A stretch of DNA of 64,000 bases from Reyranella massiliensis 521 (lineage in GTDB: Bacteria > Pseudomonadota > Alphaproteobacteria > Reyranellales > Reyranellaceae), in assembly GCF_000312425.1 (NCBI RefSeq), contig NZ_HE997181.1, positions 1,238,601 to 1,302,600 of the forward strand, read 5' to 3'. Each line of letters opens with the position of its first letter. The stretch's first letter is position 1. Under the pieces are notes generated by a model. The model was given only the letters and a program-made list of their open reading frames with translations. It had not been told where the DNA came from and searched no databases. The position numbers and the translations under genes are program-made. Of this stretch, positions 1 to 8,044 are shown piece after piece.

Positions 1-162
1 TCGCTGCGCCGTGCGAACGCTGTGAAGGACGCTCTGGTGCGTGAAGGCGTGCCGGCGACGGCCATCGCGGTTGTCGGCCGTGGCGAGCAGGGCCTGCTGG
101 TTCAGACCGGCCCGAACGTCCGCGAGCCGCAGAACCGCCGCGTCGAGATCGTCATTCAGTAA
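1..162 (+). CDS. OmpA-family C-terminal domain, 3' end only
   Basis: The last 53 codons of a gene that begins before the window. The reading frame open from base 1 ends with the motif NRRVEI close to the stop, preceded by a helix with RANAVKDALV and GVPATAI. This is the usual end of the peptidoglycan-binding OmpA-like domain, in which the Arg and Asp/Asn residues hold diaminopimelate. The protein probably anchors the outer membrane to peptidoglycan, but the N-terminal part (beta-barrel or lipoprotein) cannot be seen. A strong terminator follows within 30 bases. Confidence 0.8.
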   Translation, partial: SLRRANAVKDALVREGVPATAIAVVGRGEQGLLVQTGPNVREPQNRRVEIVIQ

Positions 163-190
163 GACGATCCGAAGCCAAGTCTTTGAGGAC

Positions 191-223
191 GGCCGGGGGG
201 CGACCCCGGCCGTTTTCTTTTTC
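191..223 (+). terminator. Rho-independent terminator of the OmpA-family gene
   Basis: A perfect 9-bp stem, CGGCCGGGG at 191-199 and CCCCGGCCG at 205-213, with a 5-base loop, followed directly by ttttcttttt at 214-223. It lies 29 bases after the OmpA stop and isolates that gene from the downstream regulator. Confidence 0.9.
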
Positions 224-254
224 AGCTATGCGATGGGATAGGGTGCTTTTCAGG

Positions 255-282
255 TTGGCGGGGCCTGAGACGGCCTCTATAT
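255..282 (+). promoter_or_regulatory. Putative sigma-70 promoter for the TrcR gene
   Basis: TTGGCG at 255-260 and CTATAT at 277-282 are separated by 16 bases. This would start transcription near 290, just before the Shine-Dalgarno-like GGAGAG and the ATG at 304. The match is moderate and rests on position after the terminator; no mapped start site supports it. Confidence 0.35.
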
Positions 283-303
283 CCGGGCGAGGAGAGTGAA
301 TTC

Positions 304-957
304 ATGTCGCAAGTGTTGATGCCCAAGGCGACCGCCGTTTGGCTGGTCGAAAATACGACCCTCACCTTCGACCAGATTTCGGCCTTCACGGGCCTGCATC
401 CGCTCGAAGTGCAGGCGATCGCCGATGGCGAAGTTGCAGGCGGCATGACGGGTCTCGACCCGACCACCAATGGCCAGCTTACCAAGGAAGAGATCAAACG
501 CGTCGAGGCGGACCAGGGGGCACGTCTGAAGCTCAGCCCGCGCGACGTGCCGATGCCGGTGGCCCGCTCCAAGGGCCCACGCTACACGCCGGTCGCCAAG
601 CGCCAGGACCGGCCCGATGCCATTGCCTGGCTGCTCAAGGTTCACCCGGAGTTGCAGGAAAGTCAGGTCGCCAAGCTGGTAGGCTCGACCAAGAGCACGG
701 TCCAGTCGGTGCGGGATCGTACGCACTGGAACATGCAGAACGTCCGTCCACGTGATCCGGTGACGCTCGGCCTTTGTTCGTTGAAGGACCTCAACGATGC
801 GGTCGACAAGGCACGCCGCAAGGCCGCTCGTGAGGACGCCGCGCGCAAGAGGGAGGCCGCCAAGGCCGGCCTTCCGGTTGAGGATGTATCCGACGCTGCG
901 CCAGTCGACCCGGCCGAAGCCGATCAGCCCGACATCGGAGATCCGACACAAAGCTGA
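304..957 (+). CDS. trcR: DUF1013 protein, TrcR-type cell cycle transcriptional regulator
   Basis: A 217-residue protein matching the DUF1013 family, found almost only in alphaproteobacteria and named TrcR. Family members bind DNA and influence cell-cycle genes, which is known from the family rather than from this sequence. The N-terminal half (about 15-60) resembles a small helix-turn-helix unit (TFDQISAFTGLHPLEVQAIA). A second helical unit lies at about 100-140 (AWLLKVHPELQESQVAKLVGSTKSTV) and carries the repeated pattern of a recognition helix. The tail after 160 is charged and low in complexity. The ATG at 304 has GGAGAG upstream. It is a single gene between a terminator and a transporter operon. 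Confidence 0.75.
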   Translation: MSQVLMPKATAVWLVENTTLTFDQISAFTGLHPLEVQAIADGEVAGGMTGLDPTTNGQLTKEEIKRVEADQGARLKLSPRDVPMPVARSKGPRYTPVAKRQDRPDAIAWLLKVHPELQESQVAKLVGSTKSTVQSVRDRTHWNMQNVRPRDPVTLGLCSLKDLNDAVDKARRKAAREDAARKREAAKAGLPVEDVSDAAPVDPAEADQPDIGDPTQS

Positions 958-1068
958 CACCTCCGCCAACTTCGTGCTCGCATTGGAGCGCGAACCTCGG
1001 CAGACTGTCCGCGGGATGAAGGCGCCCCAAAGTGCGCTACGCCCGCAAGGATAGGAGGAAACACCAGC

Positions 1069-2097
1069 ATGGTTCGAATGACTGCGGCGGCTGTTGCTGC
1101 CACGGCAGCCTTGGCGCTTGCTTTGACCGGCGCCGCCACTGCGCAGGACAAGAAGGCCACCGAGCTTCGCTACACGACAGGGGCACCCGAGAAAACGCCA
1201 TGGGTGACACCCCAGCTTCGGCGCTTCGAGCAGGACGTCGCCGAGGAGAGCGGCGGCAAGCTCAAGATTTCCTCCTTCGTCAACGCCCAGCTCGGCAATG
1301 AGCAGGACACGGTGCAGCAGGTCGCGCGCGGCCGCATCGACATGGGTGGTTTTTCCAACGGTGCCGTGGCGTTGATCGTCCCGGAGCTCTCGCTGCTCGG
1401 TTTGCCGTTCTACTTCAAGAACATCGCCGAGCAGGACTGCACGGTCGACGCCATGACCAAGACGGTCTCGGACCTGCTGGCCAAGAAGGGCGTGAAGTTC
1501 CTCGGCTGGACGGAAGTCGGCACCGCCGACATCGTCGGTAAGAAACCTTATCTGGTCCCGGCGGACGTCAAGGGGCTGAAGGCAGCCTCGGCATCGAACA
1601 AGGTTTCGGCGGCGATGTGGTCGACGCTCGGCGCAAACCCAACACCGATCGGCATCACCGAGATTGCGTCGGCGTTCCAGACCGGGCTCACCGACATCAA
1701 CTCCACAGTCGTGACTTTCTACCTCCCGTCGGGCCTCGCGAAGGTTGCGCCGGTGCTGTCGCGCGTCGAACTGTCGGACGCTCCCGGCATCATCCTCATG
1801 AACAAGGCCGCCTACGACAAGCTGCCGGCAGCCGAGCGTGCGGCGCTGGACAAGGCCCTGGCCCGTCGCAGCGCCACTCAGCTCCGGCAGGAGATCCGCG
1901 GCTTCGAGGCAACGCTGCGCGACATGCATGTGAAGGCCGGCGGCACGATTGCGACACCGACCCCTGAGCAGCGCGAAGAGTGGCGCAAGGTCCTGCAGCC
2001 GGTATGGCCGAAGATGGTGCAGGAAGTGGGCGGTGAAGCACAGAACTTCTACAAGCAAATGGAAGCGGCTCGGGCCTCCTGCGACAAGAAGAGTTAA
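1069..2097 (+). CDS. dctP: TRAP transporter substrate-binding protein, DctP family
   Basis: A 342-residue periplasmic binding protein. Residues 1-26 form a Sec signal peptide ending in AATAQ. The mature part begins with the typical LRYTTGAPEKTPWV strand and contains the family pattern of a substrate-bound Arg region near 170-200 and long C-terminal helices. A good GGAGGAA ribosome site precedes the ATG. It is the first gene of a DctP-DctQ-DctM set with 9 bases before the next gene. TRAP systems import organic acids or similar solutes using a sodium gradient. The ligand cannot be read from the sequence, and no enzyme gene accompanies this set. Confidence 0.88.
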   Translation: MVRMTAAAVAATAALALALTGAATAQDKKATELRYTTGAPEKTPWVTPQLRRFEQDVAEESGGKLKISSFVNAQLGNEQDTVQQVARGRIDMGGFSNGAVALIVPELSLLGLPFYFKNIAEQDCTVDAMTKTVSDLLAKKGVKFLGWTEVGTADIVGKKPYLVPADVKGLKAASASNKVSAAMWSTLGANPTPIGITEIASAFQTGLTDINSTVVTFYLPSGLAKVAPVLSRVELSDAPGIILMNKAAYDKLPAAERAALDKALARRSATQLRQEIRGFEATLRDMHVKAGGTIATPTPEQREEWRKVLQPVWPKMVQEVGGEAQNFYKQMEAARASCDKKS

Positions 2098-2106
2098 GCG
2101 CCGTTT

Positions 2107-2670
2107 ATGACTGATGTGTCGGTCGCGACCGCACCGCCTTGGGCGGTGCGGGTGCTGGCTGTCTGGCACCGGCTCGAGTGCTGGCTTGCCGTCGCCTGTT
2201 TCTCCTTCATTGCCATCATTCTCGTGCTCGATGTACTGGGCCGCGAGCTAGTTGGGCCGTTGTTCAATGCGCTGGGAATCGATGTCGGACCGACCGGCAT
2301 CTTCGCGTCGCAACGGTTCTCGATTTATGCGCTGGTCGTCGGCAGTTTCGCGGGCATCGGCATTGCGACGGCGACCGGAAGCCATCTCGTGCCGCGGGTC
2401 GGCTTCGGCTGGGCGCCGGCGGCCTGGGGGCCGGCAATGGACAGGCTGGCGGATGTCGTCACCGGAGTCTGTCTGATCGTGGTCGTCTACTACGGCGTGG
2501 AGTTCGTGCACTCGACCTTCACGGCTGATCTGCGCGCACCCGTGCTCGACTGGGTGGTGTGGCCGTTCCAGATGGCCATCCCGATCGGCTTCCTGTCCGC
2601 GGCCGGCCGTTACTTCGCCTACGCGATCTGGCCGGGTCTCCGGCCCAAGCCGCCAGAGTTCCAGGAATGA
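2107..2670 (+). CDS. dctQ: TRAP transporter small permease, DctQ family
   Basis: A 187-residue membrane protein with four hydrophobic segments at about 22-45, 70-90, 115-140 and 150-175. This is the layout of the small TRAP subunit that links the binding protein to the large permease. The loop between the first two segments is somewhat long. It follows DctP closely, and its stop overlaps the ATG of DctM (ATGA), so translation is probably coupled. Confidence 0.85.
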   Translation: MTDVSVATAPPWAVRVLAVWHRLECWLAVACFSFIAIILVLDVLGRELVGPLFNALGIDVGPTGIFASQRFSIYALVVGSFAGIGIATATGSHLVPRVGFGWAPAAWGPAMDRLADVVTGVCLIVVVYYGVEFVHSTFTADLRAPVLDWVVWPFQMAIPIGFLSAAGRYFAYAIWPGLRPKPPEFQE

Positions 2671-3935
2671 CCACGTTAGCTCTCGTCGGGCTCGTCCTTG
2701 TTCTCCTGTTTCTACGACAGCCTCTCCTGATCATTCTGCTGTCGATCACCGGCTACATCCATCTCGTCTGGGGCCGCGGTCAGCTCGACTACATCGTCGA
2801 GGACATGTGGGTCGGCCTCGACAAGGAGCTGATTCTCTCGATCCCGCTGTTCATCCTGTGCGGCAACGTCATGACGCGCGGCTCGATCGCCCAACGTCTG
2901 ATCGAAATGTTGGCCGCCATCACGCGGCCGTTGCCGGGCGGCATGGCGGTGGCCTGTGTGCTGGCCTGTGCGGTGTTCGCGGCCATCTCGGGATCGTCGA
3001 TCGTCACCATGCTGGCGATCGGCTCGGTGATGCTTCCGGCCATGCGCCAGGCGGGCTACGACCTCAAGTTCACCTTGGGCGCCATCATGTCCGGCGGTAC
3101 GCTGGGCATCATCATCCCGCCCTCGATCCCGATGATCATCTACGGGCTGGTCACCGAAACCTCGATCGTCGATCTGTTCGCGGCAGGCTTCGGACCGGGC
3201 ATCCTGCTCACCGTCGTGTTGTCGGCCTATGCCATCTGGATCAACCGAAAGCGGGCGGCCGAATCCTTCAGCCTGCACGAGTTCCTACACTCATTCCGCC
3301 GTGGCATCTGGGCGCTGCTGATGCCGGTGATCATGCTGGGCGGCATCTACAGCGGCTACTTCACGGCGACCGAAGCCGCGGCGGTCGCGCTCGCCTACGC
3401 GATGGTGATCGAGATCTTCGTGCACAAGGAGCTGCAGTTCCGCGACTTCTACAATGTCGTTCTCGAGGCTTCGAAGCTCGGCGGCTCGTTGTTCCCGGTA
3501 TTGGCCGTCGCACTCAGCCTGAACATCATCCTGATCGAGCACCGCATCCCACAGGGCATGGTGGCCTTGATGCAGGGCTACATCGACAATCCCTGGATGT
3601 TCATGCTGCTGGTCAACGTGCTGCTGCTGATCGTTGGCTGCCTGATGACCACCGGCGAGGCCATCTTGGTTCTGGCGCCGTTGCTGGCGCCGGTCGCAGC
3701 GGCCTACGGCTTCGACAAGGTGACCTTCGGCGTGATCATGATCCTGAATCTGGAGATCGGCTACCTGACGCCGCCTGTGGGATTGAACCTGATCGTGGCG
3801 ATGAGCGCCTTCAAGCAGCCGTTCGGGCTGCTTTGCCGGGCCGCCTTGCCATTTATCGCATTGATGCTGGGCTGCCTCTTCCTGGTGGTGTGGCAGCCCT
3901 GGATCGCGATGTATTTCGTGACCGGAAAGTTCTGA
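2667..3935 (+). CDS. dctM: TRAP transporter large permease, DctM family
   Basis: A 422-residue membrane protein with about eleven hydrophobic segments. It shows the DctM signatures GSSIVTMLAIGSVMLP, GTLGIIIPPSIPMIIYG and, near the end, LEIGYLTPPVGLNL, which line the ion and substrate path. I chose the ATG at 2667 because it overlaps the DctQ stop and begins directly with the first hydrophobic segment. An upstream in-frame ATG lies deep inside DctQ and is unlikely. It completes the first TRAP system of the window. Confidence 0.9.
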   Translation: MTTLALVGLVLVLLFLRQPLLIILLSITGYIHLVWGRGQLDYIVEDMWVGLDKELILSIPLFILCGNVMTRGSIAQRLIEMLAAITRPLPGGMAVACVLACAVFAAISGSSIVTMLAIGSVMLPAMRQAGYDLKFTLGAIMSGGTLGIIIPPSIPMIIYGLVTETSIVDLFAAGFGPGILLTVVLSAYAIWINRKRAAESFSLHEFLHSFRRGIWALLMPVIMLGGIYSGYFTATEAAAVALAYAMVIEIFVHKELQFRDFYNVVLEASKLGGSLFPVLAVALSLNIILIEHRIPQGMVALMQGYIDNPWMFMLLVNVLLLIVGCLMTTGEAILVLAPLLAPVAAAYGFDKVTFGVIMILNLEIGYLTPPVGLNLIVAMSAFKQPFGLLCRAALPFIALMLGCLFLVVWQPWIAMYFVTGKF

Positions 3936-3939
3936 GACC

Positions 3940-4932
3940 TCAGACGGTCATCATGACCTTCCCGACATGGTCGGCGCGTTCCAGTTCGGCATGCGCCTCC
4001 GCGGCCTGCCTGAGCGGGAAGGTCTTGAAGATGATCGGCTTGATCTTGCCGGCCTCGAGCAGCGGCCAGACCTTTTCCTTCAGGCCGCGGGCCATGCGGC
4101 CTTTGTTCTCTACGCTCTGAGGGCGCAGCGTCGAGCCGGTCAGGGTGAGGCGGTTCACCATGACGATGCCGGCGCTGATCGTGGCCGTTGCGCCAAGCTG
4201 TACGGCAATCACCACACAGCGGCCATCGAGCTTCAAGAGGCCGAGATTCTTCGGCAGATACTCTCCTGCCACCATGTCGAGCACGACATCGACGCCGCCC
4301 GACAGCTTCTTCACCTCGGCGGCCCAGTCATTGTCCTTGTAGATGATGGCGTGATCGGCGCCGAGCTCCGTTACCGCCTTGGCTTTCGCCGCTGTGCGGA
4401 CCGTGGTGAACACGGTGGCGCCGAACGCCTTGGCAAGCTGGATCGCCGTCGTGCCGATGCCGCTCGCACCGCCATGGATCAGGACCTTCTCGCCGGCCTT
4501 GAGCTGGCCGCGCTCGAAGAGGTTGTGCCATACCGTGAAGTAATTCTCCGGCAGTGCGGCCGCCTGCAGCATGTCGAAGCCCTTGGGCAGCGGCAGGCAC
4601 TGCGGTGCGGGGACGGTGCAGTATTCCGCATAGGAACCGCCCGGCGTCAGTGCGCAAATCTGATTGCCCACTTTCCAGTCGGTTACACCATCGCCCAGCG
4701 CGGCGACCGTGCCGGCGGCCTCGAGGCCCGGCAGATCGGAGGCCCCCGGCGGCGGCGGATAAAGGCCCGCGCGCTGTGCGATATCGGGCCTGTTCACGGC
4801 CGTGGCCGCGACCTTGACGAGGATCTCGCCGGCCTTAGGCTGCGGTACCGGCCGCGTCGTCGGTACCAGCACCTCGGGGCCGCCCGGCTTGGTGATTTCG
4901 ACGCAGGTCATCGTTGCGGGCAGGGCGCTCAT
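3940..4932 (-). CDS. NAD(P)H-quinone oxidoreductase, zinc-free MDR family
   Basis: A 330-residue medium-chain dehydrogenase/reductase. Residues 1-120 form the GroES-like catalytic domain with NRPDIAQRAG at 47-56, typical of the PIG3/quinone oxidoreductase branch. The Rossmann domain follows, with the nucleotide loop HGGASGIG at 153-160. Cysteines and histidines that would bind catalytic or structural zinc are missing, as expected for quinone oxidoreductases. It would reduce quinones or enones with NADPH in the cytoplasm. It is convergent with DctM, only four bases separating the ends, and looks like a single-gene unit. Confidence 0.8.
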   Translation of the reverse strand: MSALPATMTCVEITKPGGPEVLVPTTRPVPQPKAGEILVKVAATAVNRPDIAQRAGLYPPPPGASDLPGLEAAGTVAALGDGVTDWKVGNQICALTPGGSYAEYCTVPAPQCLPLPKGFDMLQAAALPENYFTVWHNLFERGQLKAGEKVLIHGGASGIGTTAIQLAKAFGATVFTTVRTAAKAKAVTELGADHAIIYKDNDWAAEVKKLSGGVDVVLDMVAGEYLPKNLGLLKLDGRCVVIAVQLGATATISAGIVMVNRLTLTGSTLRPQSVENKGRMARGLKEKVWPLLEAGKIKPIIFKTFPLRQAAEAHAELERADHVGKVMMTV

Positions 4933-4998
4933 GGTCGGCCTTTCGAAGCAAGGGGAGCAATGCTAGTCCTCCCTTAGCCGCTTCCGTGGAGCCGCGCT

Positions 4999-5187
4999 AT
5001 GGCCTTTGACCTCGACGATCTCGACCCCCGGCAGAAGAAGCCGCAACCGAAAAACCTCGATGCGATGAACATCGAGGACCTGAAGGAGTATGTCGCTGCC
5101 CTGAAGGCGGAGCTGGCGAGGGTCGAGAACAAGATCAAGGCCAAGCAGAGCCACGCCGCGGCCGCCGCCTCGCTCTTCAAGAAGTGA
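4999..5187 (+). CDS. DUF1192 family small protein
   Basis: A 62-residue protein with the DUF1192 pattern: an acidic N-terminus, then MNIEDLKEYVAALKAELARVE (shown here as a described segment at about 23-43), and a lysine- and alanine-rich tail. It probably forms a short coiled coil. The family is widespread in alphaproteobacteria and has no known role. It stands divergent from the quinone oxidoreductase and 40 bases before the sulfhydrylase gene. Confidence 0.75.
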   Translation: MAFDLDDLDPRQKKPQPKNLDAMNIEDLKEYVAALKAELARVENKIKAKQSHAAAAASLFKK

Positions 5188-5227
5188 GCTTCATGCGGCA
5201 AGACCGCTTGAGAAAAAGGAAGACATC

Positions 5228-6523
5228 GTGGTCGACGCCAAATTCCTGAAGCCCGATACACTGGCGCTGCACGCAGGCCAGCATCCAGACCCGGTGACCG
5301 GCGCGCGTGCCGTACCGATCTACCAGACGACGTCCTTTGTGTTCCGCGACGTCGACCATGCCGCGAGCCTGTTCAACCTCGAGGTCGGCGGCCATATCTA
5401 CAGCCGCATCTCCAATCCGACGGTGGCGGTGTTCGAGGAGCGTGTGGCCGCTCTCGAGGAAGGCTCGGGGGCGCTCGCGGTGTCGAGCGGGCAGGCAGCG
5501 CTGCATATCGCCATTGCGACCTTGATGGGCGCGGGCAGCCACATCGTCGCGTCGACGTCGCTCTATGGCGGCACGCGCAACATGCTGGGGCTCACCCTGC
5601 CGCGCTTCGGGATCGAGTCGAGCTTCGTGCACCCCGGCGACCACGAGGGTTTCCGCAAGGCCATAAAGCCCAACACGCGACTGGTCCTCGGCGAAACCAT
5701 CGGCAATCCGGGGGGCGAGGTGCTGGACATTCCGGCCATCGCGGCGATCGCGCACGAGGCGAAGATCCCGCTGATGATCGACAATACCTTCGCCTCGCCG
5801 ATGCTCTGCCGGCCGCTGACTCTGGGGGCCGATATCGTCTTCCATTCCGCGACCAAGTTCATCGGCGGTCATGGCGTCGCGATCGGCGGCGTGATCGTCG
5901 AATCCGGCCGTTTCGATTGGGAGGGATCGGGCAAGTTCCCGACCTTGACCGAACCCTATGCCGGTTATCACGGTATCGACTTTGCCGAAGAGTTCGGGCC
6001 GCACGCCTTCATCATGCGGGCCCGCACCGAAGGCGTGCGTGACTTCGGCTGCTGCATGGCGCCGCAGACGGCTTTCTATCTGCTGCAGGGCCTGGAAACC
6101 TTGCCGCTGCGCGTGGCGCGCCATGTCGAGAATGCGCGCAAGGTGATGGCCTTCCTCAAGGCCAACCCGGCGGTCGAGCGCATCGCCTCACCGGATATGC
6201 CCGACCATCCCGACCATGCGCTGGCGCAACGGATGCTGCCCAAGGGCACGGGCTCGATCTTCAGTTTCGACATCAAGGGCGGCCGCGAGGCCGGGCGGCG
6301 TTTCATCGAACGGCTGAAACTCTTCTCGCATCTCGCCAATGTCGGGGATGCCAAGTCGCTGGTAATCCATCCCGCTTCGACCACCCACGCCCAGCTCGAC
6401 GCGGCGGCACTTAAGCAGGCGGGCATCGGCGAGGGCATGATCCGGCTCTCGGTGGGCCTCGAGGACCCCGAAGACCTGATCGACGATCTCGGGCCGGCGC
6501 TGCGCGCCTCGCAGAAGGGCTGA
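5228..6523 (+). CDS. metY: O-acetylhomoserine sulfhydrylase, PLP-dependent (Cys/Met metabolism family)
   Basis: A 431-residue enzyme of the cystathionine-gamma-synthase fold that makes homocysteine (or methionine) from O-acetylhomoserine and sulfide or methanethiol. Lys210 in SATKFIGGHG is the PLP Schiff-base lysine, IDNT at 184-187 holds the ring-nitrogen aspartate, and YSRISNPT at 58-65 is the family PLP-phosphate motif. The length of about 430 residues favours MetY over the shorter MetZ/MetB. The start is GTG with AGGAAG upstream. The next gene begins two bases after the stop, so hydrolase and SDR genes probably share its message. Confidence 0.88.
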   Translation: MVDAKFLKPDTLALHAGQHPDPVTGARAVPIYQTTSFVFRDVDHAASLFNLEVGGHIYSRISNPTVAVFEERVAALEEGSGALAVSSGQAALHIAIATLMGAGSHIVASTSLYGGTRNMLGLTLPRFGIESSFVHPGDHEGFRKAIKPNTRLVLGETIGNPGGEVLDIPAIAAIAHEAKIPLMIDNTFASPMLCRPLTLGADIVFHSATKFIGGHGVAIGGVIVESGRFDWEGSGKFPTLTEPYAGYHGIDFAEEFGPHAFIMRARTEGVRDFGCCMAPQTAFYLLQGLETLPLRVARHVENARKVMAFLKANPAVERIASPDMPDHPDHALAQRMLPKGTGSIFSFDIKGGREAGRRFIERLKLFSHLANVGDAKSLVIHPASTTHAQLDAAALKQAGIGEGMIRLSVGLEDPEDLIDDLGPALRASQKG

Positions 6524-6525
6524 CC

Positions 6526-7314
6526 ATGAATCTCACAGTCGATGGCCGGACCGTCTTTGCGACCACCGGCGGCGCCGAGTTCGATGCGGCCAAGCCCGCG
6601 ATCGTCTTCCTCCATGGCGCAGGCTTCGACCGAACGGCCTGGCGCCTGCAGACGCGCTGGTTTGCCCATCATGGCCGCAGCGTGCTCGCGGTCGACTTCC
6701 CCGCGCACGGCCGATCCGAAGGGCCCGCCCTCGACAGCATCGCCGCGATGGCCGACTGGACGGCAAAGCTCATCGAGACTGCCGGGTTGAAACAGGCCGC
6801 CCTGGTCGGCCATTCGATGGGCGCATTGGTGGCGTTGGATTGCGCGGCGCGACACCCCGAGAAGGTGAGGGCGCTCGGCCTTTGCGGCGTTGCGGTCGAC
6901 ATGCCCGTACATCCCGAGATGCTGGAGTCGGCCAAGGCCAACACGCTCAAAGTCCAGGAACTCATGACCTTCTGGGGCATGGGCAACGCCTTGCACAAAG
7001 GCGGCATGGTCTCGCCGGGCCTGTGGCTGCGTCGTGAGTCGCTCGCCGTGCTGGCTGGCAATCGGCCCGACGTGATCCATGCCGATCTCGCAGCATGCAA
7101 TGCCTACAAGGATGCGCCGCAACGCGCCGCGGCGGTGAAGGCGCCGACCGTGCTGGTGCTGGGCGATGGCGATCTCATGACGCCGGCGGCCAAGGGCAAG
7201 GCTTTGGCCGCGGCCATCTCGGGGGCGAAGACTGTCGTCATCCCGAACTGTGGGCACTTCATGATGGTCGAGCGGCCGGACGAAACGCTGGAGGCTCTGA
7301 AGGCGGATGTCTGA
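6526..7314 (+). CDS. Alpha/beta-fold hydrolase
   Basis: A 262-residue hydrolase with a complete catalytic set: nucleophile Ser97 in GHSMG, an aspartate in LGDGD around 214-216, and His244 in NCGHFM. The oxyanion loop HGAGFDR is at 30-36. The short cap region around 130-190 is typical of esterases and C-C bond hydrolases. The substrate is unknown. It starts two bases after metY and overlaps the following SDR by eight bases, indicating one operon. Confidence 0.82.
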   Translation: MNLTVDGRTVFATTGGAEFDAAKPAIVFLHGAGFDRTAWRLQTRWFAHHGRSVLAVDFPAHGRSEGPALDSIAAMADWTAKLIETAGLKQAALVGHSMGALVALDCAARHPEKVRALGLCGVAVDMPVHPEMLESAKANTLKVQELMTFWGMGNALHKGGMVSPGLWLRRESLAVLAGNRPDVIHADLAACNAYKDAPQRAAAVKAPTVLVLGDGDLMTPAAKGKALAAAISGAKTVVIPNCGHFMMVERPDETLEALKADV

Positions 7315-8044
7315 TCGCGTGGCCCTCGTCACCGGCTCGACCTCGGGCATCGGTGAAGCCATCGCACGTCGGCTCTCCCGCGACGGTTACAGAGTTGCCT
7401 TGCATGGGCGGCGTCAGGCCGATCTCGGCCGCGCCATGGCGGCCGAACTGCCCGGCGCGAGCTACCATCAGGTTGACCTCGCCGACGTCGAACATGCCGG
7501 CAGGCTCGTGCGCGAGGTCGTCGCGCATCATGGACGGCTCGACGTGCTGGTGAACAACGCCGGTATCGTGGCGCGCTTCCCGCATGCCGATCTCAAGGCA
7601 GCGACCCCCGAAATCTGGCGCAGCATGTTCGACGTGAACGTGATTGCGCCGTGGATGTTGATCGCCGAAGCCGAGGCCGCGTTGCGCAAGTCGGCGAAGC
7701 AGGGGCGGCCTGCCTCGATCATCAACATCGGCACGCATGCCGCCGTGCGCCCCAAGGGCTCGTCGATCCCCTACGCCGCAGCCAAGGCGGCGCTGCATCA
7801 TGCCACGCGCCTCCTCGCGCTGACTCTCGGGCCGGATATCCGCGTCAATTGCGTGGCGCCCGGCTTGGTCGACACGCCCATGAGCACGGGCTGGGAGGCG
7901 GCGTATGAGTTGTGGAACACCAAGTCGCCGATGAAGCGTCCGGCGAAGCCGGAAGACATCGCCGACCTCGTGGCTGCCTTGTGTGCCAACGACTATGTCA
8001 CCGGCGAAATCGTCATCGCCGATGGCGGGTTGAACCTCACATAG
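7307..8044 (+). CDS. SDR family oxidoreductase
   Basis: A 245-residue classical short-chain dehydrogenase. It has the cofactor loop TGSTSGIG at 9-16, NNAG at 83-86 and catalytic Tyr156 with Lys160. The residue 13 before the tyrosine, normally Ser, is Thr143 in INIGTHA, which may still bind substrate but is unusual. Arg residues near position 35 (HGRRQ) suggest NADP preference. It is probably co-transcribed with the hydrolase. Its end overlaps the convergent fused hydantoinase gene by eight bases. Confidence 0.85.
   Translation: MSDRVALVTGSTSGIGEAIARRLSRDGYRVALHGRRQADLGRAMAAELPGASYHQVDLADVEHAGRLVREVVAHHGRLDVLVNNAGIVARFPHADLKAATPEIWRSMFDVNVIAPWMLIAEAEAALRKSAKQGRPASIINIGTHAAVRPKGSSIPYAAAKAALHHATRLLALTLGPDIRVNCVAPGLVDTPMSTGWEAAYELWNTKSPMKRPAKPEDIADLVAALCANDYVTGEIVIADGGLNLT

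Noticed and set aside
5188-5227. SAM-II type riboswitch before the sulfhydrylase gene
   Set aside because: The 40-base spacer has a small GCGG-CAAGA-CCGC hairpin and an AAAAAGGAAG tail that recall the class, but the longer conserved pseudoknot elements are missing and the space is too short.
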